Of a stretch of 64,000 bases of DNA, positions 43,973-54,206 are shown in pieces. The notes under the pieces are model-generated. The model had not been told where the DNA came from. It did not search any database and saw only the letters and a program-made list of their open reading frames with translations. Within the stretch, counting starts at the first letter, position 1, and each line of letters starts with the position of its first letter. The position numbers were made by a program, and so were the translations under genes. The DNA lies in assembly GCA_036245525.1 (NCBI GenBank), contig BTPG01000002.1:161038093-161102092 (forward strand). The letters run 5' to 3'. The DNA comes from Semisulcospira habei (lineage: Eukaryota > Mollusca > Gastropoda > Semisulcospiridae).

Positions 43973-44195
43973 TTAGTTTAGTTTAGTTATTTGGGTTTAA
44001 TGCCGAGCAGGCGACTAAGGCCATCTCACGGCGGGATGGGTAAAAATCTGGTCAGCCAGACTAAAAGCAAGGTCTTAAGACAAGATGTAAATATAGATTA
44101 AAAATCTCAGGCTAAAATGTCGCACATGTCTTTAAAAGAAACGTCTACAGACTCTCAAAAAGGGCAAATAAAAAATTCACATAGTCAATGAATGC

Positions 44196-47100
44196 TCAGA
44201 TCTTGTTAAAAATATTGCATTCTCTCAAAAAATTGAAGATTTTGTCCGGAGGAACATCCCGGAACAAAACCTTCAAGGAGTCTGCTGTGAAGTGTTTATA
44301 TCTGGTGTCAATGAGGTCAGCACAATACAGCAAAAAGTGTCGAACAGAAAACTGCTCATCACAGGCAAAACACCATGGACGCTCATCCTGTTTAAGTAAG
44401 TAAGAGTGCGTAACATACGTGTGCCCGATGTGAAGCCGAGCAAGGACAGTCTCCTCACGGCGGCTGCCGCAGCGGAAAGGTAGACTGTCAGACAACTTAG
44501 GAAGAGCTTCATGAAGCTTGTTCCCTTCCTCTTTGTCCCACTCGGACTGCCACTCGCGGGCTATGTACGCACTAATAACAGGTTTAAAATCACTATAGAC
44601 AGTCTGTGTGTCAGGGACAGGGTCACTGCGGGCACTGTTGGCAGCAGAATCTGCGATTCTGTTGCCTTCGATGCCCACATGGCCCGGGACCCAAATAAAA
44701 ATGATGTCATAATATTCCTTCATCAAGTCCGCGTAGAGCTCTCTAATCTGCACCAGCAGTGGATGGTCTGTTCCCGCGCCCTGAAGGGCCTGCAGGGCAG
44801 AAAGAGAGTCAGACAGAATCAGGAAGTTCCTTTCCCGAGACTGATAGGCATGCTTGAGTGCTAGCAGAATTGCCTGCAGTTCTGCACTAAATACAGAGGA
44901 ATGGTCAGGGAGACGGAGCTTAAATGGGCGTCTAGGATGGCGAGAGGACACTGCAGCCGCAGCCACTCTTCCATCCTCAGATTTGGACCCATCCGTATAA
45001 AGACGACAATAGCCAGGAAAAATTGAAAGGAGTTCATTGAGGCTCTGTTGGTATATGGCTGGTGGAGTACAATCCTTCTTGTGGGCAGTCAAGTCCAGCA
45101 AGATGTCAGGAACTGGTAGTAGCCAGGGTGGAGTGACGTGTTGCAGAGATTCCGAAACTTTGTCCAGGTCCACTCCGGCCGCCTGCAGATGAGGTCGGAC
45201 ACGGAAGGAAAGTGGACGGACAGCTCCTGGATGGGCATCGTAAATCTCTGCAAACGACGGGGTAAAAACACAATCATAGGCAGGATTTTCTGGATGGGCC
45301 TTCAGCTTCAGAACGTAGCTGAGCATGAGGCGGATGCGGCGGAGCCTGAGAGAAGGCTCCCCTGCCTCTGCATACAGACTAGGAACTGGAGATGTCCTGA
45401 AGGCTCCCAGACATGTGCGCAGACCTTGATGGTGAATTGTGTTCAGACGCTGTAGAACAGACTTGGAAGCCGAGCCATATACCACAGAGCCGTAATCCAG
45501 TTTGGACCGAACAAGGGCCCGGTACAGTCGAAGTAAGACGATACGGTCTGCACCCCAGTCAGTACGACCAACGACACGAAGAATGTCGAGGGCCTTCCGA
45601 CAAGAGGTTCTAAGGTAGTTAACATGGTTGCGGAAGGTCAATCTTTTGTCAAAGATGACCCCCAGAAACTTTGCCTCTTCGGCCACCTGAATTGGCACTC
45701 CAGCAATGCTCAGGGTAGGTTTTGGAAAAAATTTCATTTGGTTAGTAAAATGCACACAGACTGTCTTGGAGGGCGAGAACCTGAATCCGTTGAGAGACAC
45801 CCACCCCTGGATGCGATCAACGCACAGCTGCAAGCGCCTCTCAAGGGACGCAAGTCCTCGACCTCGTGCACACAAAGCAAAGTCGTCCACAAACAAAGAG
45901 CATTCAGAATCATCCTTGACGGCCTTTACAATGTTATTTATTTTAATGCTAAATAAAACAGGAGATAGAATGCTGCCCTGCGGGACACCCATCTCCTGTT
46001 CAAAGGAGTCGGAGAGGGTGGAGCCCACACGGACATGGAACGACCTGTTAGACAAAAAATTGTGAATAAAAACAGGCAGGTGCCCTTTAAAACCCATGTC
46101 CGACAAATCAGACATTATACCATACTTCCAGGTAGTGTCATATGCCTTTTCAAGATCAAAGAAAATTGCATAGACATGCTGCTTGTTGACAAAAGCATCT
46201 CGGATAAAAGACTCAAAGCGGACTAGATGGTCAGTTGTACTACGGAAGCGCCGGAAACCGCACTGGAGGTCTGTGATGAGACCACGTGACTCAAGATGCC
46301 ACACCAGTCGGGCGTTGACCAAGCGTTCCATAGTCTTACATAAACATGATGTCAAAGCTATTGGCCGGTAGTTGCCCGGGTCGGAAGGATCCTTACCCGG
46401 CTTGGGGATTGGCACAACCACAGCCTGGCGCCAAGATGGCGGAAAACGACCGGTTATCCAGATATGGTTAAAGGCCTTGAGAAGTACAAGGAGTGAATCC
46501 TCAGGCAGATGAGTTAGGAGCTGATAATGGATGGTATCCAATCCAGCAGCAGAGTCAGTACATTTCAGCATGGCTTGCTGCAATTCTGAAAATGTAAAGG
46601 GGGCATTATAGTCTTCCGAGTTATCTGATATAAAATCACAAGCACAAGATTCTCGCTTCTCCTTCTCTCTCTGGAAGAAAGGTGAATAATGCTCTGTTGA
46701 AGAATTATGGGCAATGGTGGAGGCAAGCAAATTGGCCACAGCCTTTTTATCTGTGACCAAACTGGCACCATCTCTAAGATGGCCAACAGAAGCCGAGCCA
46801 CCCCTGCCCCTAATTCTTCGAACAGCCTTCCAGACTTTTTGGGACGGAGTCCTAGAAGATAAAGATGAGACAAAGCGTCTCCAGGAAGCACGGCGTTCGC
46901 GTTTAAAAATGTAACGGGCTTTCGCCCGCTGTCTTTTAAATGTTAAAATATTTGCTTGCGACGGATTACGAAAAGCACGTCGCTGAGCAGATTTGCGTAT
47001 TTTTTGGGCCTTGCGGCACTCTTCATTGAACCATGGTACTCTTGGCCTCCGAGGGACTGATGTGGAAGTTCTAGGGATGGTTTCACCTGCTACGTCCAAC

Positions 47101-47888
47101 AAAATCAAAGTAAAACAAGAAACAGGTTCTTCAGCTGACATGACCACCTCCTCTGTAAGACGAGACTGACAGAGGGAGGCAAACAGAGGCCAGTTAGCTT
47201 TCTTGAGATTCCAGCGCCCCACCGGCGAATCCTCCACACAGCTGACCGATGACAGGACTACTGGGAAGTGGTCACTACCACACAGGTCATCGTGAACCTT
47301 CCAGTCAAAGTCCAGCATGAGAGAAGGATCACACACAGTGAGGTCTAGAACAGAACTAGATCCGGAACCTGAGTTAGAGTATGTAGGTGAGCCATCGTTA
47401 AAGACACACAGGTTAAGTTGAGAAAAAACATCTTCTAACATCTGACCTCTGCCATCATAGTGGTCACTGCCCCAAAGGTGAGCGTGACCGTTAAAATCCC
47501 CCATGAGAATAAAGGGAGGGGGCAGTTGATCTACTAAGTTAAAAATATCATTGCTACAGACCCGCAGTGATGGTGGCAGGTAAATACTGCATATGGTTAT
47601 GGTCTTCTTTAAGGTAACCCGAGCTGCGACAGCCTGAAGACAGGTGTCGATGCTAACGGGGCTACATAAAATTTGGCTACTAATGAGAAGAGCCGCTCCA
47701 CCCGAGCGCCTCTCCGAATCAGAGCCTTTATGTATAACATTAAAACCATTAAAGGACACAGGGTCAGAAGTCTTCAGGTAAGTCTCCTGAAGAGATATTA
47801 CTGAGGGGTTATAGAACTTGACTAAAAGACGCAATTCCTCAAAGTTAGCTTGAAAACCACGACAATTCCACTGAAGCAAAGAGTCCAT
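44196..47888 (-). CDS. LINE ORF2: endonuclease, reverse transcriptase, RNase H (1230 residues)
   Basis: Endonuclease (about 1-220): LLQWNCRGFQANFEEL, ISLQETYLK, FILMGDFNGHAHLWGS and SDHFPVVLS, all active-site blocks present. RT (about 470-760): NYRPIALTSCLCKTMERL, AIFFDLEKAYDTTW (about 578), GVPQGSILSPVLFSIKI and LFVDDFALCARG (FVDD box, about 667). RNase H (about 960-1090): LYTDGSKSEDG, FSAELQAILLALKHA, LILSDSLSALQAL and WVPGHVGIEGNRIAD carry the D-E-D-D set. The end has CFACDEQFSVRHFLLYC, a Cys/His motif. It starts two bases after the ORF1 stop (TAATCATG), which suggests termination-reinitiation. Confidence 0.93.
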   Translation of the reverse strand: MDSLLQWNCRGFQANFEELRLLVKFYNPSVISLQETYLKTSDPVSFNGFNVIHKGSDSERRSGGAALLISSQILCSPVSIDTCLQAVAARVTLKKTITICSIYLPPSLRVCSNDIFNLVDQLPPPFILMGDFNGHAHLWGSDHYDGRGQMLEDVFSQLNLCVFNDGSPTYSNSGSGSSSVLDLTVCDPSLMLDFDWKVHDDLCGSDHFPVVLSSVSCVEDSPVGRWNLKKANWPLFASLCQSRLTEEVVMSAEEPVSCFTLILLDVAGETIPRTSTSVPRRPRVPWFNEECRKAQKIRKSAQRRAFRNPSQANILTFKRQRAKARYIFKRERRASWRRFVSSLSSRTPSQKVWKAVRRIRGRGGSASVGHLRDGASLVTDKKAVANLLASTIAHNSSTEHYSPFFQREKEKRESCACDFISDNSEDYNAPFTFSELQQAMLKCTDSAAGLDTIHYQLLTHLPEDSLLVLLKAFNHIWITGRFPPSWRQAVVVPIPKPGKDPSDPGNYRPIALTSCLCKTMERLVNARLVWHLESRGLITDLQCGFRRFRSTTDHLVRFESFIRDAFVNKQHVYAIFFDLEKAYDTTWKYGIMSDLSDMGFKGHLPVFIHNFLSNRSFHVRVGSTLSDSFEQEMGVPQGSILSPVLFSIKINNIVKAVKDDSECSLFVDDFALCARGRGLASLERRLQLCVDRIQGWVSLNGFRFSPSKTVCVHFTNQMKFFPKPTLSIAGVPIQVAEEAKFLGVIFDKRLTFRNHVNYLRTSCRKALDILRVVGRTDWGADRIVLLRLYRALVRSKLDYGSVVYGSASKSVLQRLNTIHHQGLRTCLGAFRTSPVPSLYAEAGEPSLRLRRIRLMLSYVLKLKAHPENPAYDCVFTPSFAEIYDAHPGAVRPLSFRVRPHLQAAGVDLDKVSESLQHVTPPWLLPVPDILLDLTAHKKDCTPPAIYQQSLNELLSIFPGYCRLYTDGSKSEDGRVAAAAVSSRHPRRPFKLRLPDHSSVFSAELQAILLALKHAYQSRERNFLILSDSLSALQALQGAGTDHPLLVQIRELYADLMKEYYDIIFIWVPGHVGIEGNRIADSAANSARSDPVPDTQTVYSDFKPVISAYIAREWQSEWDKEEGNKLHEALPKLSDSLPFRCGSRREETVLARLHIGHTYVTHSYLLKQDERPWCFACDEQFSVRHFLLYCADLIDTRYKHFTADSLKVLFRDVPPDKIFNFLRECNIFNKI

Positions 47889-47890
47889 GA

Positions 47891-49330
47891 TTAAGTCTTA
47901 TCTGGGGGTAAGGAGTTTTTCCCCCCTTTTTCCTTTACCTTGGAAGGAGTTGAAGAAACAGAGGGGGGCCGGCTCCCGGGCCTCCTCTGGTTCTTCGGAG
48001 AGGAAGGGGGTGGAGCTGCCGCAGCATCAGCAACAACAACTTCCACTCCCTCCATCCGCTCCTCCAGTGCAGCATATTTGTTTTGAAGGGGGACATCTGT
48101 GTTCCCCTTCTGGGCCCGTGCGCACAGCGGTCCCATAGATTTCTTAGACTTCTGGTCCTGGGCAGCGTTCCTGCCGCTAGAGTTAGCGGCCTTAGAAGGC
48201 TGACCAGAGCCAGAAGCCTTTGGAGTTGACTGACTAACAGGTTTGGGTGGGGGCTGAGGCTTAGGGGCAACAGAAGGCGGCACAACCGGACCGGCCGTGT
48301 CCGCCTTCTGCGTTCCCTGGCTCCTTGTCACCACCGGAGGAGGGTTACTCTCCAGGGGCGAGATGAGCCGAGGCTCCGCCCCCAACCAAGAAGTTGGGGT
48401 CTGACATGAAAAGTCTTTGGTGGGGCGCTTGCCTGCCACCGCTGCACTAAAAGTATACACAGAGGTGTTAGAGGTTGGGGCAGCCGCAGCTGCACCAGGG
48501 CCTTCAACCAGTTTTTTGGCATCCAGAAAGGACAACCCCTTCTCCACACGCACCTGCTGAATCTTGCACTCGGATATCCAACGAGGGCATTTCTTATCCG
48601 AAGCCATATGCGCCCCCTGGCAATTCACACACAGGGGGGTGGCTGTGCAGGACTCAGCAGAGTGTCCGGGCCTAGTGCAACGGGCGCATGAAGCCTCTGC
48701 CTGACGGCATGTCTTCTGCCCATGGCCATACTTTTGGCACTTAAAGCACCGGAGGGGAAGAGGGACGTACTTTTTCACTCTCAGGGAGTAGTAACCTCCC
48801 CAGATGGTAGTAGGAGGGGTGGGGGTGCCAAACGTCAGGATGATGGTAGGGAGACGGATCTCCCCACCACCTCGCTTGGAAGCGAAGCGCCTGACGCAAG
48901 TCACCCCCTGAGACTTAAGGTTCCTTACAAGTTCATCTTCTGACAGTTCTGCCAAAGCTTGATCTTTGATTACGCCTCTTGACGAATTCATAGTTTTGTG
49001 GGGTGTGACTTCCACAGGAGTGTCTCCGATGGAAGAGAGCCCCAGTAGCCCGCTGGAGTGTGCCCGAGTACGGCACTCCACCAGCAAGTCACCAGACCTG
49101 AGGCGCTGGGCGTCAGGCCTGCCAACACGGCTCCTGAGGGTCTCCCCCACCAGAAAAGGATGCAGCTTGGTAACTGGTTTCTCCTTCATCTTGCTATGGA
49201 CAATGAGGAAGCGAGGCCATACGGCCGACGCCTGAGGCGTCGCTTCCTCACAGTCTGAATCACTGTCATGTTCAAATTCGGTGTCTATATGCCGTTTCTG
49301 TGCTAGTTTTGGTTTTTTTGTTTTATCCAT
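47891..49330 (-). CDS. LINE ORF1: gag-like nucleic-acid-binding protein (479 residues)
   Basis: Residues about 190-240 hold three CCHC-type knuckles: CFKCQKYGHGQKTC, CARCTRPGHSAESC and CVNCQGAHMASDKKC. The N-terminal part has RNA-binding-like sequence (VKKYVPLPLRCFKC leads into the knuckles). The C-terminal 200 residues are Pro/Ser/Lys-rich and probably disordered. It binds element RNA in the ribonucleoprotein. The stop TAA at 47893-47891 is followed by TC and the ORF2 ATG. Confidence 0.9.
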   Translation of the reverse strand: MDKTKKPKLAQKRHIDTEFEHDSDSDCEEATPQASAVWPRFLIVHSKMKEKPVTKLHPFLVGETLRSRVGRPDAQRLRSGDLLVECRTRAHSSGLLGLSSIGDTPVEVTPHKTMNSSRGVIKDQALAELSEDELVRNLKSQGVTCVRRFASKRGGGEIRLPTIILTFGTPTPPTTIWGGYYSLRVKKYVPLPLRCFKCQKYGHGQKTCRQAEASCARCTRPGHSAESCTATPLCVNCQGAHMASDKKCPRWISECKIQQVRVEKGLSFLDAKKLVEGPGAAAAAPTSNTSVYTFSAAVAGKRPTKDFSCQTPTSWLGAEPRLISPLESNPPPVVTRSQGTQKADTAGPVVPPSVAPKPQPPPKPVSQSTPKASGSGQPSKAANSSGRNAAQDQKSKKSMGPLCARAQKGNTDVPLQNKYAALEERMEGVEVVVADAAAAPPPSSPKNQRRPGSRPPSVSSTPSKVKEKGGKNSLPPDKT

Positions 49331-49974
49331 ATTATATTAGTAGAGATATTCATCCCCCGGGGGTCCCCGCCCGCCACCGAGCCCAACAAGGGAAAGTGCA
49401 ACTGTCGGCGGGTCTCCAGCCGACGCACAATGGAGACTGCCCGAAAGATATACTCAAGGGGGTAAGCCCGATTGAACCGTTTGAGCCACCGCCTTCTATC
49501 ACACCGTTGAATGCAGGGGAATACTGGCGTAAAGCACCTAATCAGCAGCAAAGGCTATAGCATGGTGCTCCGTATAGCAACCCGCATGTCAACAGTGGGA
49601 TAGGGCTCAACGTGACAAGAGCCGATTGACTAGGCCGGTACGACTAGCCTCCCGTTTAGGCAGAAGTCAAGGCCAAAGTGGAGTGTTTCAGCCACCAGGA
49701 TCCTCTTCTCCCCCGACACGGGTCTCCAAGCACGGCAAACACTTGGGATCCAAAGGACCAAAAAGTCACGAGTATTTTTAAGGACCAATCCAACATGGTA
49801 CAACCTGGGTTAGCACAGCTCCTTAAAAACCGGACCAGTGAAAAGGCTGAACAACATATCTGTTGACATCAAGTCCTAATCCTGGACAAAGATGGCACCC
49901 GTCTGCTAGCCCACTCAGTCAGGGACTGAGCGGACTACCCACCTACACCACGTGGAGGCCGGTGCCGGGTAGGC
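49331..49974 (-). promoter_or_regulatory. LINE 5' UTR, presumed internal promoter
   Basis: About 640 non-coding bases between the 5' duplication and the ORF1 ATG. LINEs usually carry an internal Pol II promoter here; that role is inferred from position only. Confidence 0.5.
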
Positions 49975-49986
49975 GGGACGAAGAGG
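49975..49986. repeat. Target-site duplication, right copy (I/Nimb-like LINE)
   Basis: GGGACGAAGAGG, identical to 43961-43972. DIRS B sequence resumes with GGAAGCTGGTGAATCCACCT. Confidence 0.88.
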
Positions 49987-50640
49987 GGAAGCTGGTGAAT
50001 CCACCTCGTGGCGAATAGGTCGATCCTAGGCGTCTCCCAGTGAGCGCAGATCATCTGATGTCCCGGAGTAGCGTCCACTCCATGCGTAGCAGCGGCCACG
50101 CCGGGAGAGAGCGTCGGCCAAGACGGTCAGGAGGCAGGGGATGTGTCGAGCTCGGGGGGAAGCTGCGGTTCTCGCACCAGCGCATCAGACGGTAGCGGAG
50201 CATGCACCGGTCGGATGAGCGCGTACCGCCCTGCTTCCGAATGTAGGAACCACCGTCGTGTTGTCCGAGAGGACACGCCGCTCCTGGCGCCGGAGGTGTG
50301 CTTCCCACGCGATGAGGGCATGCCAGGCGGCTTGCAGCTCCAACCAGTTGACATGTCTGTCCGCCAGCTCTGGAGGACAGGGCCAGGCGTCGTGAAGAAC
50401 CGTGGTAGCAGGTGAGGCCCCCACCTGGAGAGACTAGCATCGACGCAAGGGAAAGCTGAGGGGGAGGAGAGGCAAAGAGGAATCCCGAACAGGGCCACGA
50501 ATATGAAGCATCCAAGTCACGGGCGCCGGGACAGCCAAGTCTCCGGAGGACGGACGCCAATGGCGCCAGAGATGTTGCTGTAGCGGGAGGGTCTGAAGAC
50601 AATCAAGTGGGAGTAGATCCGCTGCTTCGCTCCGCGTAAG
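49987..50640 (-). pseudogene. DIRS B RNase H region, frameshifted
   Basis: Homologous to element A at 41120-41800. Mixed frames hold SSRAGGQTCQLVGAASRLAC/ELADRHVNWLELQAAWHALI, VLSDNTTVV and MEWTLLRDI. Sequence identity to A breaks down near 50640, where a different GC-rich stretch begins. Confidence 0.7.
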
Positions 50641-52090
50641 GGCGGTCCCCGTCCGTCCGTCCGGCGATCTGCTGTGTTTCACCCATGCGGTCGCGTCAGT
50701 GTCCTTGTCAGACTGCACGTCTCCGCATCATTCGCCGTGTGCTGAGATGTGGTCATCTCGGTGTCCACGGGATGCGGTCTCCATCCATCGCTCGCCATAG
50801 AGTGGTCCCTGCCGCTGAAGTCGAAGCTGCGTCTCCACACAAGTGCTGTTCCTGCCAACGACTCAACGATCTGGTGCGGTTCGCCAGTGGCTGCGTCGGT
50901 GTCCCCGTGAAGGCGCCTCCGTCTGAGGATGTCTGAGAGCCCGGTGCTGACGTTGTCCGCGCCTGCGACCACGCGATCCCTGCCAGGCTGGTCCCAAGGT
51001 CTGATGCTCCTAGCTGGAGTCCCCGAAGCCCGGTGTCTAGACGAGGTCCGTGCCGCGCCACGCTCGAACTTGTCCGCCCGCTGGTGAAGAGGAGAGGGAA
51101 GATGAGACCATCAACATGAGAACGGTAACTGCCATGCGCCGTCCCGCTGTCATCGAACCTGCGTCTCCAGAGTAGAGCGACAGCTGCCCAACCGGTCCAA
51201 GGAACTGCTGCACCTAACTGGAAACCCTGAAGTCCGTTGCCGCGGCGAAGTCCGTTGGCGTGAGACGCTTGGACTAGTCCTCCGATCCGACGGTGAAGAG
51301 CGAGGAGACGAGACGTCAACATGATCACGGTCCCTGCCACGTGTAGACTCCACACGCTGTGACCGTTCCTACGATCGCGAAGCTTGAACCCTTGGCAAGT
51401 CTGTGCTTTGGGGTTCTGCCGACTAATAGACCTCTCCATCGATGGCTCCTCGAACTGACTACACTGGCCCTCTCCCGAAGGAGGCTATCATCGCCGGTAG
51501 ATCGCCTGAGGCGCCCCTCTCTATCTCGGGACCCCAAAAACTTACCATGTGGCTTATCACGTTGGCGTCTTGAAATCCTATCCCCACTTCTGCTGCCTGG
51601 GTCCTGTTATTGCCAGGAGGGCTCCCGTGCGACCCAACGCAATCCCTGCACGGGGGCTGAGCTCTCCGAGGCCTTACTAAACATAGGGTGGCGAACCCCT
51701 GCCTGGCCTAATTCCCTTCTGACAAGCGAAGGGTAATCTTGAGCTCTTGGTGCTGTGCGGGATGGTGAATCCCGTCGGCTGCTATAGGGCTCAATCGTCC
51801 ACGCATAACGAGGCAGCTCTGCACGAAGCACCAGTGGGGGCAGCAGGACCATCTTGTTTCTTTTGAGAGCTCCTCCTCAAGCGCCGAAGCGGCAAAGGCG
51901 CCAGGCGACACGGCGGGCGAGGTGAGCAGATCAAGACGAACGTGGAGACGGCTGCGGAACCGAAGCACGAGACCTGGTCGAGGGCTGTGTCCGCTGGAGT
52001 GACGCGCACCGCGGTCCATCCTGAGCTCGTCCAGGGGTGAGCGCGAGCGTGTAGAGCTGCTGGAGGAGTGGGAGGGCTCCGAACTGCCCA
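50641..52090 (-). other. DIRS B GC-rich interior without recognised RT
   Basis: Two or three diverged copies of a block of about 200 bases (around GACGAGGTCCGTGCCGCG/GCGAAGTCCGTTGGCG, and GAGACCATCAACATGAG/GAGACGTCAACATGATC) lie at about 50.8-51.4 kb. The region 51708-52238 has CTPADTALD-like sequence similar to element A near 55.2 kb and may be gag remains. The large minus frames are Ser/Pro/Arg-rich and show no catalytic motif. Confidence 0.45.
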
Positions 52091-52094
52091 AAGT

Positions 52095-52910
52095 CCTCGG
52101 ACGAGCAGACACTGGTCTCTGCGAGCCGGGCTCACTGCGGCTAACGACTCCCTGTAAGTAAGCTTTCCGAGTAGAGACAACAAGGACTGACAGTGGACAC
52201 AAGACAGCGCATGGCACGTCCCAGGAGGCCAGGCTCACAGAGGCGGGCGCTCTGCCGGCTATATAGCTCCCCGTAAAAACCAGCGGGCTTTGTCCGGGCG
52301 GGCTCCCTCTGGGGAGCAGTCGCGTTGAATGCAGTCCTGCTAGGAGCGCTGGGCTCCCGTGTCTGGCACGGTGTGCATCCCCAAGGGCAGTGTGGTCGCG
52401 CTCTTCTCTCTTGGCACTGGTCTCTGCAAGCCAGGCTCAGTGAGGCGGGGTCTCTGCCGGCTAACGACTCCCCGTAAGCGTCAGCAAGCGTACCAAGTAG
52501 AGACGAGTAGGTTAGTTAGTTATTTGGGTTTAACTTAACGCCGAGCAGGCAACTAGCAACGAGTAGGACTGACAGAGGACAGCGCAATGTGGTCCTTCCT
52601 GCAATGGGTGCGCGCGAGGGTCTGGAGGAGCTGGAGAAGCGGGAGGGCTCTGAACTGCCCGAAGTCCTCGGACGTGTGGACATTGGTTTCTGAGAGCCGG
52701 GCTCAGTGAGGCGGGCTCTCCGCCGGCTAAACGACTCCCCGTAAGAGTCAGCAAGCTTTCCGATAGCGATGAGCGAGGACTGACAGTGGACACGGGATGG
52801 CGCGTGGAGCGTCCCATGAGGCCGGGCTCAGTGAGGCAGGTGCTCTGCTGGCTATATGGTTCCCCGTAAGAACCAGCGGGCTTTGTCTGGGTGGTGTCCC
52901 TCCGTAGAGG
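52095..52910. repeat. DIRS B interior tandem repeats
   Basis: Recurrent blocks GCCGGGCTCAGTGAGGCGGG, CTCTGCCGGCTAA/TAT and CCCGTAAGAGTCAGC occur near 52115, 52220, 52430, 52695 and 52825. Related blocks are found in element A at 55.3-56.1 kb. Confidence 0.7.
52512..52558 (-). mobile_element. 47-bp 5'-truncated insertion of the I/Nimb-like LINE
   Basis: TTAGTTAGTTATTTGGGTTT, AAC(TTAAC)GCCGAGCAGGC, AACTAGCA matches the plus-strand reading of the LINE 3' end at 43973-44020. It is flanked by a perfect 9-base duplication ACGAGTAGG (52503-52511 and 52559-52567). It is therefore a real but extremely short retrotransposition event. Confidence 0.8.
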
Positions 52911-53194
52911 GGTCACGTTGAGAGCAGTCCTGCTAGGAGCGCTGGACTCACGTGTCCGGCGTGGCGTCCGTTCCACAAGGTCGGTGCGTCGGTGCGGTCG
53001 CGTGCGGTCACCGCTCTGGGCACAGAGGGGGGCGCCTGGACGGGAGAAGGATCACTCACCGGCGCCAGGCGCTCACGCCTGTGACCAATGCTGCTCGGGC
53101 CAGGTGGAGCAGATATCGCAAGTGCGGTTGGAGGCGCATAATGATACAACAAAGGCACAAGCATGCAGGCAAGCGCCTGGTACTTCAACACCTA

Positions 53195-53610
53195 ACAACA
53201 TGAAGGTGAGTTGGCGCGGGCACGTGGGTCCCGCCAAGCTAAGGCGAGCATTCGTCACACAATGGTACAACAAGTTACAAGCATGCAGGTAAGCGCCTGG
53301 TACTGTAACACCTATCAACATGAAAGGCAAGTGGGCGCGGGCCTGTGGGCCCCGCCAAGCTAAGGCAAGCATTCAAAGCATAATGGTACAACCAAGGTAC
53401 AAGCATGCAGGTAAGCGCCAGGTACTGCAACACAAGACAAGAGGCGAGTGGGCACGAGCACATGGGGCCCCACCAAGCTAAGGCGAGCATTCGATGCATA
53501 AAGGTACAACATATGTCCAAGCATGCCGGTAAGCGCCTGTTCCTGCAACACCTATCAGCCTGAAAGGCGAGCGGGCGCGGGCACGTGGGGCCCCACCAAG
53601 CTAAGTCAAG
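53195..53610. repeat. DIRS B subterminal minisatellite, about 120 bp x 4
   Basis: Units share GCCAAGCTAAGGCGAGCATT, AATGGTACAAC, AAGCATGCAGGTAAGCGCCT and GGTACTGCAACACCTAT. Starts of the CCAAGCTAAGG block are about 120 bases apart. Confidence 0.8.
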
Positions 53611-54000
53611 TGTTCGGCGCGAAAAAGTATAATGAAGGTACGAAGAAAGGAAGTGCCTCTGCTCGAAACCGGTGCCCAGCCTGGGGGCCGGCCGAAGGCT
53701 AGTACATCTACCTTACCTCTCAGTAGAAACGAGGACGGGGGGAGGAACCTCCATACCACACTCAGCGCACGAAGGCGGGCGGCGTCCCAGCAAGTCAGCG
53801 CCGTGGAGTCCATGCAACTCAAGAAGGTGCAGAAGAGGGAAGCAGCAGAACGCTCAGGCAACGAAGCAGACCCACAAGGGCACAGGCAGGGCCGGCGCAA
53901 GCAGATAGTCCAAAAACAAGAAGTCCAGAAGACCGGCGAACGAACTGGTCGCATCAAGCACAGTCAAAGTCTGTAGGCTAGCAAACACATCTGCACAGCA

Positions 54001-54206
54001 TGAGCTAAGTAGCATGACTGGTTGGTCACCTCATGACTCAGAACCGGATGGGCAGTAACGGGAGACAACTCTCGGCCCCTCTAGGGGTTCCCCGAGTGCC
54101 TCCCGGGTTGTCGTAGCACAACAGGTTCTTAGGCTAAAATTGAGTAAGTAGTAGACACTTCCATATAGTCATGTCATCGGTAATGTATTTTTGAGGAAAC
54201 AAACCC
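54001..54206 (-). repeat. DIRS B 5' inverted terminal repeat
   Basis: TGAGCTAAGTAGCATGACTG through CATGTCATCGGTAATGTATT, TTTGAGGAAACAAA. It is the inverted partner of 42272-42501. Confidence 0.83.

Larger units (their letters stand above)
43973..49974 (-). mobile_element. I/Nimb-like LINE with RNase H, full length, both ORFs open
   Basis: 6002 bases flanked by perfect 12-base duplications GGGACGAAGAGG. On the minus strand it has a 5' UTR of about 640 bases, ORF1 (479 residues, three zinc knuckles), ORF2 (1230 residues, endonuclease, RT, RNase H), a short 3' UTR and a TAAAC-type tail (CTAAACTAAAC at 43973-43990). The RNase H after the RT puts it in the I superfamily; Nimb is the likeliest clade but not proven. 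Open frames and perfect duplications suggest a very recent insertion. Its host DNA is the RNase H region of DIRS B; the matching uninterrupted site is seen in A at about 41100-41140. Confidence 0.92.
42272..54206 (-). mobile_element. DIRS-type retrotransposon B, nested in A, itself carrying a LINE
   Basis: It is bounded by inverted repeats at 42272-42501 and 54001-54206 and is about 5.9 kb without the LINE. The internal complementary region is at 42541-42636, the recombinase at about 42730-43700, and the RNase H part at 43700-43960 plus 49987-50640. GC-rich tandem-repeat sequence follows to 54000. I found no RT core block (no equivalent of FGLNLSPWVF) between 50.6 and 54.0 kb, so B may be an RT-deleted, non-autonomous copy. 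It is inserted in A's RT between FYSRLFVVPKP...LHG and METSRAL. Confidence 0.8.
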
